Notes: generated by a model not told the origin, from the sequence alone. A DNA stretch of 62,000 nucleotides from Adiantum capillus-veneris (GCA_014529385.2 CM043971.1:60158709-60220708), one strand, 5' to 3'; positions 21,445-33,088 are shown, counted from the first letter of the stretch. Translations and numbers: made by a program.

Positions 21445-22237
21445 TTGATATGCCACCATACAATTCCTTTGAAATCAGATGCAAAACCCAACAAACAGCG
21501 TCCTTATACATATAATATCACATTTGCTAAACGAATCAAAGAGGAGATTGACGAGCTGATGGAAGCTGAATTCATCTATGAAATCGAACATACAGATTGG
21601 GTGTCACCCATTGTGGTAGTCCCCAAAAAGAACGGAAAACTGCGAGTGTGTGTAAACCTCAAAAAGGTAAATGCAGCCACCATAAGGGATAATTATTATC
21701 CCTTGCCAATCAGAGAACATGTACTTGAGAGGGTGGCTGGGAAACGGGCTTATTCCTTTCTGGATGGGTTTTCAGGATACAACCAACTGGCAATTGCAAT
21801 GGAGGATCAACACAAAACAGCGTTTGCCACAGAATGGGGAATTTATGCGTATCGAGCTATGCCATTTGGCTTAACTAATGCTGCATACCTTTCAAAAGTT
21901 ATACATGGATGATCTTTGTGTACACTCTCTTCTACGAGAGGAACATATTGACCATTTGCAAAAGGTATTCGAAAAATGCAGGACATATCGAATCTGTCTT
22001 AACCCGAAAAAGTGTATTTTTATGGTTAGGAAAGGCCGCATCTTAGGACACATTGTCTCAAGAAATGGCATAACCACTGACCTATACAAATTCAAAGTCA
22101 TAGTAGACCTACCCTGGCCTACTAATGCAAAACAAGTGCAATCCTTCATGGGACACTGTGGGTATTATCGAAGATTCATATATATGTATGCAGTCATCGC
22201 ACAACCTTTGTATCATTTGCTAGTCAATTTCGATTAG
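21445..22237 (+). pseudogene. G1 reverse transcriptase
   Basis: Ty3/gypsy RT signature in order: WVSPIVVVPKKNGKLRVCV, YPLPIREHVLERVAGKRAYSF, LDGFSGYNQ, TAFATEWGIYAYRAMPFGL, then the active site YMDDLCVHS, CLNPKKCIF, GHIVSRNGI, and FMGHCGYYRRFI. Around 21890-21905 the frame changes and roughly 20 residues normally found between the FGLTNA motif and YMDD are missing, so a deletion lies just before the active site. TAG at 22235 ends the ORF. The enzyme copies element RNA to DNA; this copy is inactive. Confidence 0.9.
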
Positions 22238-22852
22238 ACTGAGGAGTGTGAAACTTCATTCCAAAAGTTGAAGGAAAACCTTGTATCAGCACCTATACTT
22301 AAAGCACCGGATTGGGAAAAGATATTCCATGTTCACATTGATGCTTCTGCATATGCAATCGGGAGTATTCTGGCTCAACCTGGAGACGGAACAATGGATT
22401 TTCCAGTTTGTTATGCAAGCCGACAGTTAAACAGTGCAGAAAAGAACTACACAACCACCGAAAGAGAGGGGTTAGGAATGATTTATGCTGTAAAGAAATT
22501 TCGGCATTATTTGCTCACAAACAAATTTGTGTTCTTCACAGATCATCAAGCTCTTTTGTATCTGGTGAATAAACGATGCAATACAGGGAGAATTGTACGC
22601 TGGTTTATTATATTGCTAGAGTTTGATTTCATAGTGGTGGTCAAAAAGGGTAAAACCCATCTACGGGCGGATCATCTTTCAAGGATACACAATGGGGAAG
22701 CTCCTGAAGGAGTAGATGATGACATACCAGATGCTTATCTTTTCAATATTGAAATGATACCCAAATGGTCTCAGGAAATTTTTAGCATTCTTTCCTTTGG
22801 AGGTAGGTTTGATAACACGGAAGATAGATCCAAACAAAAAACTTCCAGTTGA
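22238..22852 (+). pseudogene. G1 RNase H
   Basis: Open for 194 codons from 22268. The RNase H acidic residues are in HVHIDASAYAIG, TTTEREGLGM and FFTDHQALLYL. The C-terminal end reads KGKTHLRADHLSRI, the usual close of gypsy RNase H. It then runs into EAPEGVDDDIPDAYLF and a TGA at 22850. The core looks intact although the ORFs around it are broken. Confidence 0.88.
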
Positions 22853-23159
22853 TTGCAGGACGGCTGTATCATCTAGGATCGGACCAAATTCTACGATTAT
22901 AAATAAATCCGGAAGAATACTAGTGTTACCTTGAAGAAGCACATGTCCAAGATTTTGCATTTCATTGTTCAACAGTGAAAAGACACCAGAGACTGAAACA
23001 GTTAGGGGTCTATTGGCCAACTATGTATGCGGACACACATTCTTATGTTACCAATTGTACTATATGTAGTGCCAAACGACCAGTGGATCATGCGACATTG
23101 TTTCAGGTAGACATTGCACCTTCATGGAGTCAATATATCATTGATTTCTTAACCACAAG
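22853..23159 (+). pseudogene. G1 first zinc-binding (HHCC-type) domain
   Basis: After a few stops the frame reads EEAHVQDFAFHC, GVYWPTMYADTHSYV and CTICSAKRP, which is the pattern of the integrase N-terminal zinc domain (His, His, Cys-X2-Cys). It continues SWSQYIIDFLTTS and is cut at 23159 by the next insertion. A second domain of the same type is found at about 27930-28080, just before the integrase core. Confidence 0.7.
23155..23159 (+). other. Target-site duplication ACAAG, left copy
   Basis: ACAAG directly before the left LTR; repeated at 27781-27785 after the right LTR. Confidence 0.95.
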
Positions 23160-23655
23160 TGTTATAGAATTGATATTTTAGTATTTATTGCACCTGACAG
23201 GTGGAAAAGAGTAGACCCAGCTTGGCCTATGCGAATGGATATGTGTATCATGTACATTTTATTATTCAAGTGCTCTTTTATGAGCTTTGGCCATTTATGA
23301 CCGGCCGACCAGCTTGTACTCATTTTTGGGAATTCAAGAAATCTATAAATAAATAAGTGCAAGAGGGAAATGCTCACTCTTGCACGGGGGGAGATTGCAC
23401 CCAGTGTCTGTGTATTCTTCTCTCTTCTCTTCTCTTCTCTTCTCTTCTCTCTCACCGTGCCGGCGTAGCACTCCGCTCTAGGAGGTGCGCCTGCACGTGC
23501 TCGCTTACTCTGTCTCGCTCTCTGCCTCTCTCATGTGAGATTTGCTATGGCGTTTACGCGTACACGATGGTGCAGGTATGGAGATCTATTGATTTGTGGT
23601 CTGTAGCATGTTATTCTATGTATTTTGCAGAGAACCATGACTTTCGACTGTAGCA
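23160..23655 (+). repeat. Left LTR of the non-autonomous element
   Basis: TGTTATAGAATTGATATTTT to GACTGTAGCA. It contains a TTCTC microsatellite (about 23410-23450), longer than in the right LTR, and a TCTATAAATAAATA stretch near 23341 that may be the TATA region. Confidence 0.92.
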
Positions 23656-23656
23656 G

Positions 23657-23669
23657 TGGTATTAGAGCC
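23657..23669 (+). other. Primer binding site, one change
   Basis: TGGTATTAGAGCC, one base different from the initiator-tRNA type TGGTATCAGAGCC, one base after the LTR. Confidence 0.85.
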
Positions 23670-26600
23670 TACAAAACGCTCTTGGTGGTATGATCATCAC
23701 GCCCACGAAGAGGATCATCACAATTATACCATAGAGCTAAGTTTATTTATTTCACAAGTTTCGTTGAACAGGATGTCGTTGTTTAAATTGAATGTAATTT
23801 ATTATTTATATGTTTATATATATATTAGTTTAATTAAAATCCGATTATAGTTAATAAGAGCATCGTGTTTGATTTAAAAATATAATAAAATAGATTGGTT
23901 CATTAGATCGAGTATGTAGGAATAAAATGTAGAGAAACTTTAATGCCCTCGAAACAAATCTTAAGCTTTGGGCAAGAACTCTAAACCTACTATCAAGAGG
24001 AAATTAAGATAATCAATGCCAACACAGGGTTGATAGGGAGCTTTGCCGTCCAAACTGTAGGTTGCACATCCTACCCAACACCTGGAGGGGCTCGATGAGT
24101 CGCGGATCCGATTAGTGGTCACCCATTGGTGGCAATTGAATGACAAGGAACCATCGTCAAAATTACAAGCAAGGAGTGAAAGGGCAGAGGATAGGGCTAA
24201 CAATAGGGAGGAAGTAATGCGATTAATGTCATAGAGAGACAAGAGCACTGTAAGGCCGACATGCGGCTGTGACCAGCAACAGCGGTGGTGGCCCGTCGAC
24301 CAACTAGCTCCACACACGCAGGCTGTCTGTCGTGGGTACCACCTCATAAGAGGAGTAACTTTAATTGTCTGCGTTACTGCATGTCCATCATTTTCATCGC
24401 GGAGCTCATCATCCTTGGGCTACTAAATATTAGCAAGCTACAGTGACTCCGTTCCGTCCTCAGACTCCCACGAACTCCTCTCCATGCAGCGAGGCTGGAA
24501 ACGACTACACTTGCTTGACCACAAATTTAAAATAAGTAAATAATCATTTTTCTCCATTTTTACCAGCATGAACAACATTTCTCGGTTGCGCCGTTCTTTT
24601 GTGTGTGGATGTATCATCCTCCCAATTAGAGTGCCTTTCTTTTTTGACAAAAGTTGGGCAAATGCATCTGTAGTATTTCGTAATCCCAAGTTGGTGCTTA
24701 TCCTTTCTGGCTTGGAAGATGAACTTGGCATGCCACTTCTCGGATCCAACCAACTTCTCAATTACTTTGATCGTATACGTATGTGAGTATGTACAACATT
24801 CGACGCTGCAAAAGAAACGAGATGTTTCTGACTCTCGCTCCTTATCAAATGCCCCAAAGCACATCAGTGTACCCTTGTCATCACCACTACACTTGGGAGA
24901 TAGACGTAGTTGGACTTGGATATTTTTTTTCTAGCCGTTGGTGGCTCTTTATAATTGTATAAATGTATGATTGGTTCTAGTCGTCGTATGCATCATCTAC
25001 TTTTGTGATCTAGTCTCTTAAGTTTAGTATCTTGTGTCCAGCACCACACAAGCGTAACTGCATAGGTGTTCCTCTTTAACATGTATATTACAATCCACTA
25101 TTCCAACTGATGATGCAAACTTTTGATCACCCTCATGGCCATTTGCAAAGGTCCACCTTGGACATATTGACGCCGATTGACACGATGATGGGAAATAGTA
25201 GACATGAATCGGCATTTACGCCCGTCTAGTTAGCATTATCGACTTACAATTTCCTATGAGCTCTTGATCTCTCTAATAAAGAGGATGGCGATTGTGAACA
25301 TGTGGCATTATAGAACAATAATTTTGCTTCTCATGGGACCTATTGTTTTTTGGTTTATTCTGATACATTCATGTCTTACATTGTCAACACCGTGAATAAT
25401 CATAACGTGCTAGGGTCAAATTTTCATTCTCAAGATACATCCTGTGTTAATATTCTAGTAATGACGACCCTAGATGCACTCTAACTAGGTACACTTTTTA
25501 GCTACCAACACCCGGATTATTAAGCAATTATCAACCATAAACAAGAAAATCCCTCTCTCATCATTATTTGCAAGAGCCATTATCCCCATAATGTAAGTTT
25601 ATACCCATTAGCAATGATGTTGTGTAATTAGATTTTCACTTTGATTGCTCTACAAATTGTTTTAATGTTACATTTTATGGCAGTCAAATTGTTTTTGCAT
25701 ATTACTCAATATTATTCCATTTATTTGCTTCTGTATCACATCCCTACCAATGTTTCTAATACTCCTTCGCAGAGGACTATGTTTATTGCTCTCTATGACA
25801 GAATTTGAATCCAACTACTTTAGAAGACTTGCTTTTGACCTATCCTAACATTCATACATTGAGCGTGGCCTCCCTTTCTCTGAAGACTGATATCCACTGG
25901 TAACCCAATCTTGCAAACCACCCTGTAAATTTAGATAACACCTCTCTTATCCGCTCATTTGTACTTCAAGTTGTCTACTTTCATTCTCTTTTCTTGGCAA
26001 ACAGACTTTGCATCAAATTTTTCCTTCATGGTGTTTCAAAAGTTAATGCATTTGATATGCAATTATTAAAGTCTTCTTAAATTTAACAAGCAATTGTTTT
26101 TAGTGCTTTGTTTTATTTTGGAGATAAATCTAAATACAATGTTCTCATATCAAACTCTAGGTATGACACTCCTTAGTGTATTCTGATAATACCCCTCTTG
26201 AAACATCATTTCAATTATCCCTGATAAGTAAGATCTATCTATGTATCTTTAGACCTAAAAGTAACATTAATAAATTCTAGATAGGATCAATATTATTTTA
26301 TTTCATGGCCAAATTATTAACACAACATTCACACATTTTTGATTTGTTAACTATCCTTTGGTGAAAGTTTGATAGTCACAGTTTTCTCTTACCTGTACCT
26401 CTCTCTGCATGCACACACTGGTGTATACATTTGTAAATACGGTCTATTATCCAGGTAAGTGCCTCCAATACCTCCTTTCTCTTTTCAAGTTATCTTTTGA
26501 GCTATCAATCCAGTCATCTCTCATATAATGGCTTAAATTTTGCACTGAATGGAATTTTTATTAAGGTCATTTGATATTATATAGCTCCTCACATGAGCTA

Positions 26601-27286
26601 CGGTGTTTTCCATCATAAACAAGAGTTTGTAAGTACTTTGCTATTTCCACTATACTCCAAAGTGGTGTCAAACAAATAGTAAATATTTTCCTATTTTATG
26701 TCCTGTCTAGTCCATTGGTTACATGCACACAGATCCACCAATTTATGCAGAGTGTAAATGCTCATCCTGGTGCAGATTCGCCGATTTATGCAGCATTAGT
26801 GCAGATTCGCCGATTTAGGAAGCACGTCTTATTGGTGTAGATTTGCCGATTTAGGCAACACCGATCACAAAATCATGCTGCAGTGGCTGGCCACCGCTGC
26901 AACTGGTATGATTTTGTTACCCGGGTACATAATGATAGTGATTTGGATTTGGACTTACATTGTGGAATTGGAATTGGATTGGGATTTGGTATGTGGTGAT
27001 TATTACGACAGTGTTTATGTGATGAGACTTGCCATTATAAGAATTGATTCTGATGAGTGTGACCAATGATATCTTGATTCATCAGGATATGACATATACT
27101 GCTTATTCTAGTGGTATGGGACACTAGAATAGGTAGTATGTGGATGACGGCAGGCATAAACAATGTTGACTAATTTTATGAATTCTTTATTATTTGATAC
27201 ATATTTCTAATCATTGTTTTTGACAAGTATTGTTTGCAGATTTTTATCTTCGCAACTGAGGATAGTTGCTTTCCAACAGAGAGGTA
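23670..27286. other. Interior of the non-autonomous element, no recognised gene
   Basis: Short unlinked ORFs on both strands only. The longest (24544-24864 and 24438-24761, minus strand; 23961-24347, minus) match no family I know. Four loose repeats of a word like GCAGATTCGCCGATTTA lie at about 26730-26860. This could be decayed element sequence or captured host sequence. Confidence 0.6.
26731..26860 (+). repeat. Short degenerate repeats (GATTCGCCGATTTA-like)
   Basis: Four copies at about 26731, 26773, 26801 and 26840, each a CAGAT(T/C)(C/T)GCC(G)ATTTA-like word followed by a G-C-A stretch. Spacing is 28-42 bp. Confidence 0.65.
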
Positions 27287-27780
27287 TGTTATAGAATTGA
27301 TATTTTAGTATTTACTGCACCTGCCAGGTGGAAAAGACTAGACCCAGCTTGGCCTATGCGAATGGATATGTTTATCATGTACATTTTATTATTCAAGTGC
27401 TCTTTTATGAGCTTTGGCCATTTATGACCGGTCGGCCAGTTTGTACTCATTTTTGGGCATTCAAGAAATCTATAAATAAATACGTGCAAGAGGGAAATGC
27501 TCACTCTTACACGGGGGGAGATTGCACCCAGTGTCTGTGTATTCTTCTCTCCTCTCTTCTCTTCTCTTCTCTCTCACCGTGCCGGCATAGCACTCCGCTC
27601 TAGGAGGTGCGCCTGCACGTGCTCGCTTACTCTCTCTTGCTCTCTGCCTCTCTCATGTGAGATTTGCTATGGCATTTACGCGTACACGATGGTGCAGGTA
27701 TGGATATCTATTGATTTATGGTTTGTAGTATGTTATTCTATGTATTTTGTAGGGAGCCACGATCACTTCCGACTGTAGCA
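27287..27780 (+). repeat. Right LTR of the non-autonomous element
   Basis: 494 bp, TGTTATAG to CTGTAGCA, followed by ACAAG. A few percent of bases differ from the left LTR; the microsatellite is shorter. Confidence 0.92.
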
Positions 27781-27785
27781 ACAAG

Positions 27786-29053
27786 GACGTTTCCTAAAAA
27801 CATAACAAGAGCACAGAAAAGGGCTATAGAGCTAGAGGCTCGGGACTTTCAGTTACTTTGGGAACCAACTCTATAAGCAAGGAAAGGACAATCAACTTAG
27901 AATCTGTGCAAGTGAAAGTGAATACCTGCTGATTCTAGAACATGCACATAGCGGAATAAGTGGAGGCCATTTTTCAGGCGCGATAAGACGGCAAAAATTG
28001 TCTTAACCGCAGGAATATGGTGGCCTACATTGCATATGCATGCTGAAGATTTTGTAAAGCGTTGTGACGCATGTCACCACACCAAGGTGCCAATAAAGAG
28101 AGATGAGATGCCACTACGGCCAATGATGAGAGCAAGGGCATTTGCAAAATGGGGCATTGATTTTATGGGGCCTATTTCACCCCCTGCATATCGCACCCAT
28201 ACCCAATATCATTGTGGCTACGGACTATTTCACAAAATGGGCGGAAGCCAAGGCAACACAAAAAGCAGATGCACGGACCACTGCACAATTTTTGTATGAG
28301 AATGTTTTTGTCCGATACGGTTTAACAATAGAAATTGTCAGTGATCGTGGAACACGTATTCTTAATGAAGTCATTGAATATCTACTAGAGGAATTCATGG
28401 TCATACATAGGAAATCTGCTCCATACCATCCATAGGCAAATGGACAAGCTGAGGCCACAAATAAAACACTATGCATGGTTCTCACTAAAACTGTGTCAGA
28501 CTCAAGAACAGATTGGGATCAGCAGCTACACTCAACACTATGGGCATACAGGGTAGCTCACAAAACATCGATAGGAACGACACCGTACAACATGGTGTTT
28601 GGCCTAAATACTATAGTACCCATAGAGCTTTTAATTCCAACTCTACGAGTAGCGAAACGCTTAGAATGGACAGGGCATGAGCTCTCTTCAAGAATAGATG
28701 ACCTTGAAAAGCTAGATGAACTTCGCTTGAGAGCTGTAGCTTCGATCTATGCTAAAAAGATAAGACAAAAAGAGTTTTTTGACCAGCATGTGCGCACGAA
28801 AGATTTCAAAACTGGTGATTATGTACTTGTTTATACTTTGAAGCAACATGCCAAGAAATTTAAAAAGCGAGGGATGGGACCCTTTTTAATTAGTGATCTA
28901 TCGCAAAGCGGAGCTGTCAAGCTAGCTACATTAGCAGGTGAAGAAATGCCAAATTGGATTAGTGGGTGTCGATTGAAGAAATGTCATTTACCACTAACAC
29001 AGGACATGCTTCAACAAATCCATCAAGGAAAACAACGAATGAAGGAGAAATAG
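27786..29053 (+). pseudogene. G1 integrase
   Basis: Second zinc-binding domain: EHAHSGISGGHFS, then HMHAEDFVKRCDACHH. Core: WGIDFMGPISPP (first Asp), TDYFTKWAEAKATQ, IVSDRGTRI (second Asp) and ANGQAEATNK (Glu). C-terminal part: WAYRVAHKTSIGTTPYNMVFG, RQKEFFDQHVRTKDF, GDYVLVYTL, GMGPFLISDL. Lesions are a frameshift near 28207, a TAG at 28434 (PYHP then ANGQAE; probably CAG before) and stops in the zinc domain. The frame from 28435 is open to TAG at 29051 and resumes after it. It would insert element cDNA. Confidence 0.9.
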
Positions 29054-29584
29054 AGAGTACGAGAAGAAGCTCAAGCAGAAGCAAAAGAACGCATTGCAAA
29101 AAGAAGACTTCTGCGACAACAACAACAATGTGGAGCACCATTGCGAATCAATACCATTAGACTAACGAAGTTTGATGAAGACACGGTGGAGCCAATAATT
29201 ACAGTCAAAGTGGGTAGCAATCAAGTTGAATCAACGGCATTGCTTGATTCTGGAGCTCAAGCAAATTTGATCTCTTACAGATTCTGCAAACAGCTCAAGT
29301 CCACAGGTCAACTTTATCCTACTCCTCAAGTGTTGGAAAGTAGTACATCACACTCGTTGAAAACATTGGGCTATACTATATTGCATGTACAAGTACATCA
29401 ATATATTTACCCACACAAGTTTTATGTGGTCAAGGATGAAAGCACACAACACCCTATGTTGTTGGGACAACCTTGGCAAAAAGAGTACAATGTGCAGATA
29501 GATTGGAATGTGAATGCAGTCAAAATTCAGCATGCACAAGAACAACAGGTGATAGCCTTTGCTCAGCAACCCCGCAATAATTAG
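29054..29584 (+). pseudogene. Second retropepsin-like domain, C-terminal to integrase
   Basis: Same frame as the integrase C-terminus, separated only by TAG 29051-29053 and a basic, Gln-rich link (EEAQAEAKERIAKRRLL, then QQQQ). The domain reads EPIITVKVGSNQVESTALLD, with LLDSGAQANLIS as the catalytic motif, then HSLKTLGYTILHVQVH, and HPMLLGQPWQKEYNVQIDW as the closing hairpin. This is the retropepsin pattern with the Asp kept. Known Ty3/gypsy pol has its protease before RT, and G1 has one there too (10683). Met 29141 starts the longest ORF but is probably internal. TAG at 29582 ends the reading; the relative at 463 is open at that place. Confidence 0.72.
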
Positions 29585-30277
29585 CTGCTGTCAGCAATGC
29601 AATCACTGGAAAAAGAGCCAAAAGCAAGGGTGCCACCAAAGAACAACACAATACCCAAGACTAACAAACAGGTAACAACCAACATTATCCACTACAAGTA
29701 TGACAAGTCACCAACCGCAGTGCAAAGATCGAGGTTACCAAAACCAGAGAAACAAGTATGGATGTGGAAGGATAGAAATGACATGGCAGATAGAAAACAC
29801 AAAAACGAAAGAATTCAACCGCAGCAGATAGTTCAACAAAAAACCAACGGCATAAAACAGATATGGATCCCAAAGAAAATGCTCAGAAACAACTCAAATG
29901 CAAATCGCATTTGGATACCGAAACAAAAGCAAAAGGAACTCCCTTCAGTACAAGCAACATCGGCAGGCAGACAGCTGCATTTGCAAACGGCAAATCGACT
30001 TATGTGGATTCCAATAAGCAACAAAACAGTGGCAACCAAGGAAGTAACAAGAAACCTACAAAAACTGGCAAAGACAAGCTACCAATGGAAAGCAAAAGAG
30101 ATACGGGCTATGACCATTCCGGCCAAGTCAATTCTCTCCAAAGAGACAACTACGGCCATATCAACAGTAGCGGCAAAGCCAGCGACTTTTGCAAGAAATA
30201 CAATCAAACAAAGAGTAGTAGAGTTACAGCTGTTACTTGCAAAGAAAATAGGAAACCTCGACGGCAAATGCCAATAA
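29585..30277 (+). pseudogene. Basic tail with repeated Trp motifs
   Basis: 226 codons from 29597, in frame with the protease-like domain. Rich in Lys, Gln, Asn and Thr. Short Trp motifs recur: QVWMWK, QIWIPK, RIWIPK, LMWIPI, YQWKA. They are kept in order and spacing in the copy at 463-1299, which lies about 29 kb away. The end is GNLDGKCQ. No family recognised. The repeated motif may contact nucleic acid or a partner protein; this is inference only. Confidence 0.6.
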
Positions 30278-30634
30278 GCATCTTGCTTATACCCTTCTCT
30301 TGCACAGCATTAATTTTTCCATGCATTGACCGAGTATGCATAAAATAGGGCCACATTACACGGCCAAGCATTAGCACAACTTTTTCAACCTATGCACGGC
30401 ACATAATCCGAGGCGATACCTTGTCGTCCGGGAGGACTCCGGCTAGGAGGGGGGGGCATTCTCAAATGCGGAACCAATAGTAGAAAGAGCAAAAAAGGGC
30501 ATGATTTTCAACTATTTCTAAGGGTTGTTGTTTGATTGCGAAATTTTTTGGACTGACCCAAGTACATATGCCCTTATACAGCATGAATCTACAGGTATAT
30601 GGGGCCAAATGCCAAATCAAGCCCCTAGGTGTGT

Positions 30635-30645
30635 GTATATAAGTA
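30635..30645 (+). promoter_or_regulatory. Possible TATA box in the 2.3-kb repeat
   Basis: GTGTATATAAGTAGAAATAG, matched by GTGTATATAAGTAGAAATAG at about 1668. The conservation of the box between two old copies suggests promoter use, perhaps for the downstream coiled-coil ORF or as part of an old LTR. No expression evidence. Confidence 0.35.
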
Positions 30646-31735
30646 GAAATAGCAATTTTTCGAGCAAATTATTGGTAAAACGGAGAAATCCGGCCATAAA
30701 AATTTCATGTGAGTGTATATAATGTTTTGCGGTGATGTTTTTGATTTATTATGATTTTTGGGGATTTTCTGGGTTGGAGTTGCTATTTTCCTTTTAATTT
30801 TGCTAATTTTTGGCAGAAAAACTTCAAAAATATAAAAAGCAGGTGAAAAACAATCATAATGAAAAAAAAATATGGGGATGATCAGTGACTATAAGACAAC
30901 CTATGGTACAACAGGGGTGCAATTATGAGACTAGAGCGGAAAGCGTGCTTTTGCCAGATTTTGACCGAAATGCCAAATCTCTGGTAAACAGGACAAATGG
31001 AGTTCAAATCAAGAAATTTATTAGCCTAAACCGCATCTCGCAAGAAGTTGGGAGCACATGTCAAATTTCATGAAAAGTGGTTCGGGGACCCCCATTATAA
31101 GAATTTTTCATTTCATTTTTAGCTCATTTTCACTATTGTCCTTTGAGAGAGAGCTTCTGCCACCTAAAGCGAGCGGAACTTCCAGCAACTTCTACGACGC
31201 GTACGACTACCCGACGGGCTTCAGACATGAGAGGTAGGCTCACCACCTTGAGCTTTTCACGCATGTTTTTCGTTTTGTCGCGAAAACTAGCGTAGGGTTC
31301 ACACACAAAGCGAGCAGTAGAGACCTACAAGTAGAAGTGACCACGTAACGGCTAACCCAAAAGTAATGAGGCTTCATCGGCAGCTTACCCTAGCATAGGA
31401 GACCAGTCTTGGATGTCCACAGGCACTAGAAAACCATCGGGAAAAACCCTAATTCCTAGAATCAAGAGGCCACCAAATGGGAAATCGGCGGAAAGGCGCC
31501 TAATGCTACCAAAATTCATGGGTAGGAGCATCTCGACATACTCGACAAGTCTATGTAGCCCACATGACCAAAAGGTGACCCGAAGCGGCACTAAACTTCA
31601 GAAACGGCATCAGACACACAAAACGTCAAATAGCTCTCGCGGCCAAGCCGCATGTCCGTTTGCCACCAAACTTCACGAGTGGCTTTCCTAGACCATCAAC
31701 GACCAAGTCCTATGGTGGTAGACCACCACAAATCA

Positions 31736-32047
31736 TCGAAGACTTGTAAACGCAACCACGGGTGCTTCTAGAGTGAAAAATTGCCAAATGAAGCTCCGGT
31801 GAAGCCAAAGTCGACAAAAACCATACGGCAAGGATCCCCAAAGGATCGGGAAGCTATGGAGACCAACATCAAGAAATTTCATCGCCGAAAAGCACTCCAA
31901 AAGTCAAAAAATGGCTCGGAGGCTCTGAAATCCACACAGGGAGTTACTTTCTATCCATTTGACTTTTTTGTTGAAATTAGGCTTAAAAGGGACTCAGGGG
32001 GACTAAGGGCAAGCACTAGTGACAGTTTCCATCGAAAAATCATTAGG
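31736..32047 (+). other. Spacer before the second palindrome array
   Basis: No partner in copy A. A short ORF (31781-32125) has no recognisable family. I see nothing else here. Confidence 0.4.
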
Positions 32048-32923
32048 AGACATCCTATGCGTAGGATGTCTCAAGGGCATTTATGGGCACATAACCCAAC
32101 ATTTCTCATCACACACATTTTCTGAACAGCGTTTACATGCTAGCCACCAAGTTTCATCACATTTGGACCAAAATTGACCTCATATGCATGAAAAAACGCA
32201 AAGTTAGGACATAGAGGCAATAATGGGCCATAGACCTACCAAAACTTGTCCAAATCACATGAAACTTGCACAACACATTCATGAGCACATAGCCAACCAA
32301 TCTGTGTGGTCACCTGCAAAAATTGATGAAGTAGACATCCTACACGTAGGATGTCTATTTAACATTTTTGGCCTATAGAGAGTATTTTTACATTCCAGAT
32401 CTTTTCTTATCATCTTCAAGAGCTCATATACCAAGTTTGAAGCCATTCTAATCATTTTTGACCCCAACACCTTCAAGATACACTTTTTGAGCCCAAAAAC
32501 ACTACCCAGGGTCTTACCAACATCAAATCTTGTCCAAATCAAAATCCAAGAGCATGGCCATGGTCCACATGCCAAGGACTACCCACAGAACAAATCCCAA
32601 GCCATTTTGATGAATAGACATCCTACGTGTAGGATGTCTATTGCATGTTTTTGACCTTCTATGCAAAAGGTGACATCATGGGAGCCAATACCATGGTACA
32701 ATGTGCCCATATATCAATTTTCAACCCATTTGGACATCACTTGCTACCTGTTGTGGACTTTCTACCCAATTTGTGACCTAAAGCCTGAATGAGCCCAAAA
32801 ATCCACTTTTTGATGCCCAAATCCAAATCCAAGCACATAGCCATGTTGTACAGGCCAAGGACCACCAGCATGTCAAGTATCACCCAAATATGATGAAAAA
32901 GACATCCTACGTGTAGGATGTCT
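32048..32923 (+). repeat. Regularly spaced palindrome array upstream of the coiled-coil ORF
   Basis: Four 24-bp palindromes at 32048-32071, 32333-32356, 32616-32639 and 32900-32923: spacing 285, 283 and 284 bp. The 8-bp arms AGACATCC and GGATGTCT are identical in all. Only the centre varies (TATGCGTA, TACACGTA, TACGTGTA twice), each a C-to-T or G-to-A change at a CpG of TACGCGTA. Between the palindromes the sequence is a much decayed 284-bp tandem unit (shared words such as CCAAGTTTGAAGCCATT or CACATAGCCA). Judged by the flanks, the unit is inverted relative to the leader array at 5683. Confidence 0.93.
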
Positions 32924-33088
32924 AAATAAAATTTTTTGGCCAGAATTGCACTGTGAGCACATGCACAGTTTCACGAGTTCCTTTTAAGCTTTATTTTCAA
33001 TTTTCAAGTCATTTGGATAGTTAAAACTCAGTTTCTCAGCTGATATGGAAAAAACGCTAACTTCGGACTACTGAGTGCAACAGGATCT

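Larger units (their letters stand above)
23160..27780 (+). mobile_element. Non-autonomous LTR element with 0.5-kb LTRs
   Basis: LTRs of 496 and 494 bp with TG...CA ends and a perfect 5-bp duplication. The 3.6-kb interior has no recognisable gag, protease, RT or integrase and no ORF over about 130 codons, so it fits a large non-autonomous derivative mobilised by another element. The interior is AT-rich. It split the G1 integrase region. Confidence 0.9.
29430..31735 (+). repeat. Dispersed 2.3-kb repeat, copy B (pairs with 463-2770)
   Basis: Same content as copy A: end of the protease-like domain, Trp-motif tail, then about 1.45 kb without coding sense, including a G-rich tract at about 30444-30456 and a TATATAAG box near 30640. 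Differences from copy A are scattered substitutions and small indels. Confidence 0.7.

Noticed and set aside
24438-24864. Two overlapping minus-strand ORFs in the non-autonomous element as a captured gene
   Set aside because: No recognisable domain, both short, and no intron or start evidence. Kept only as unknown interior.
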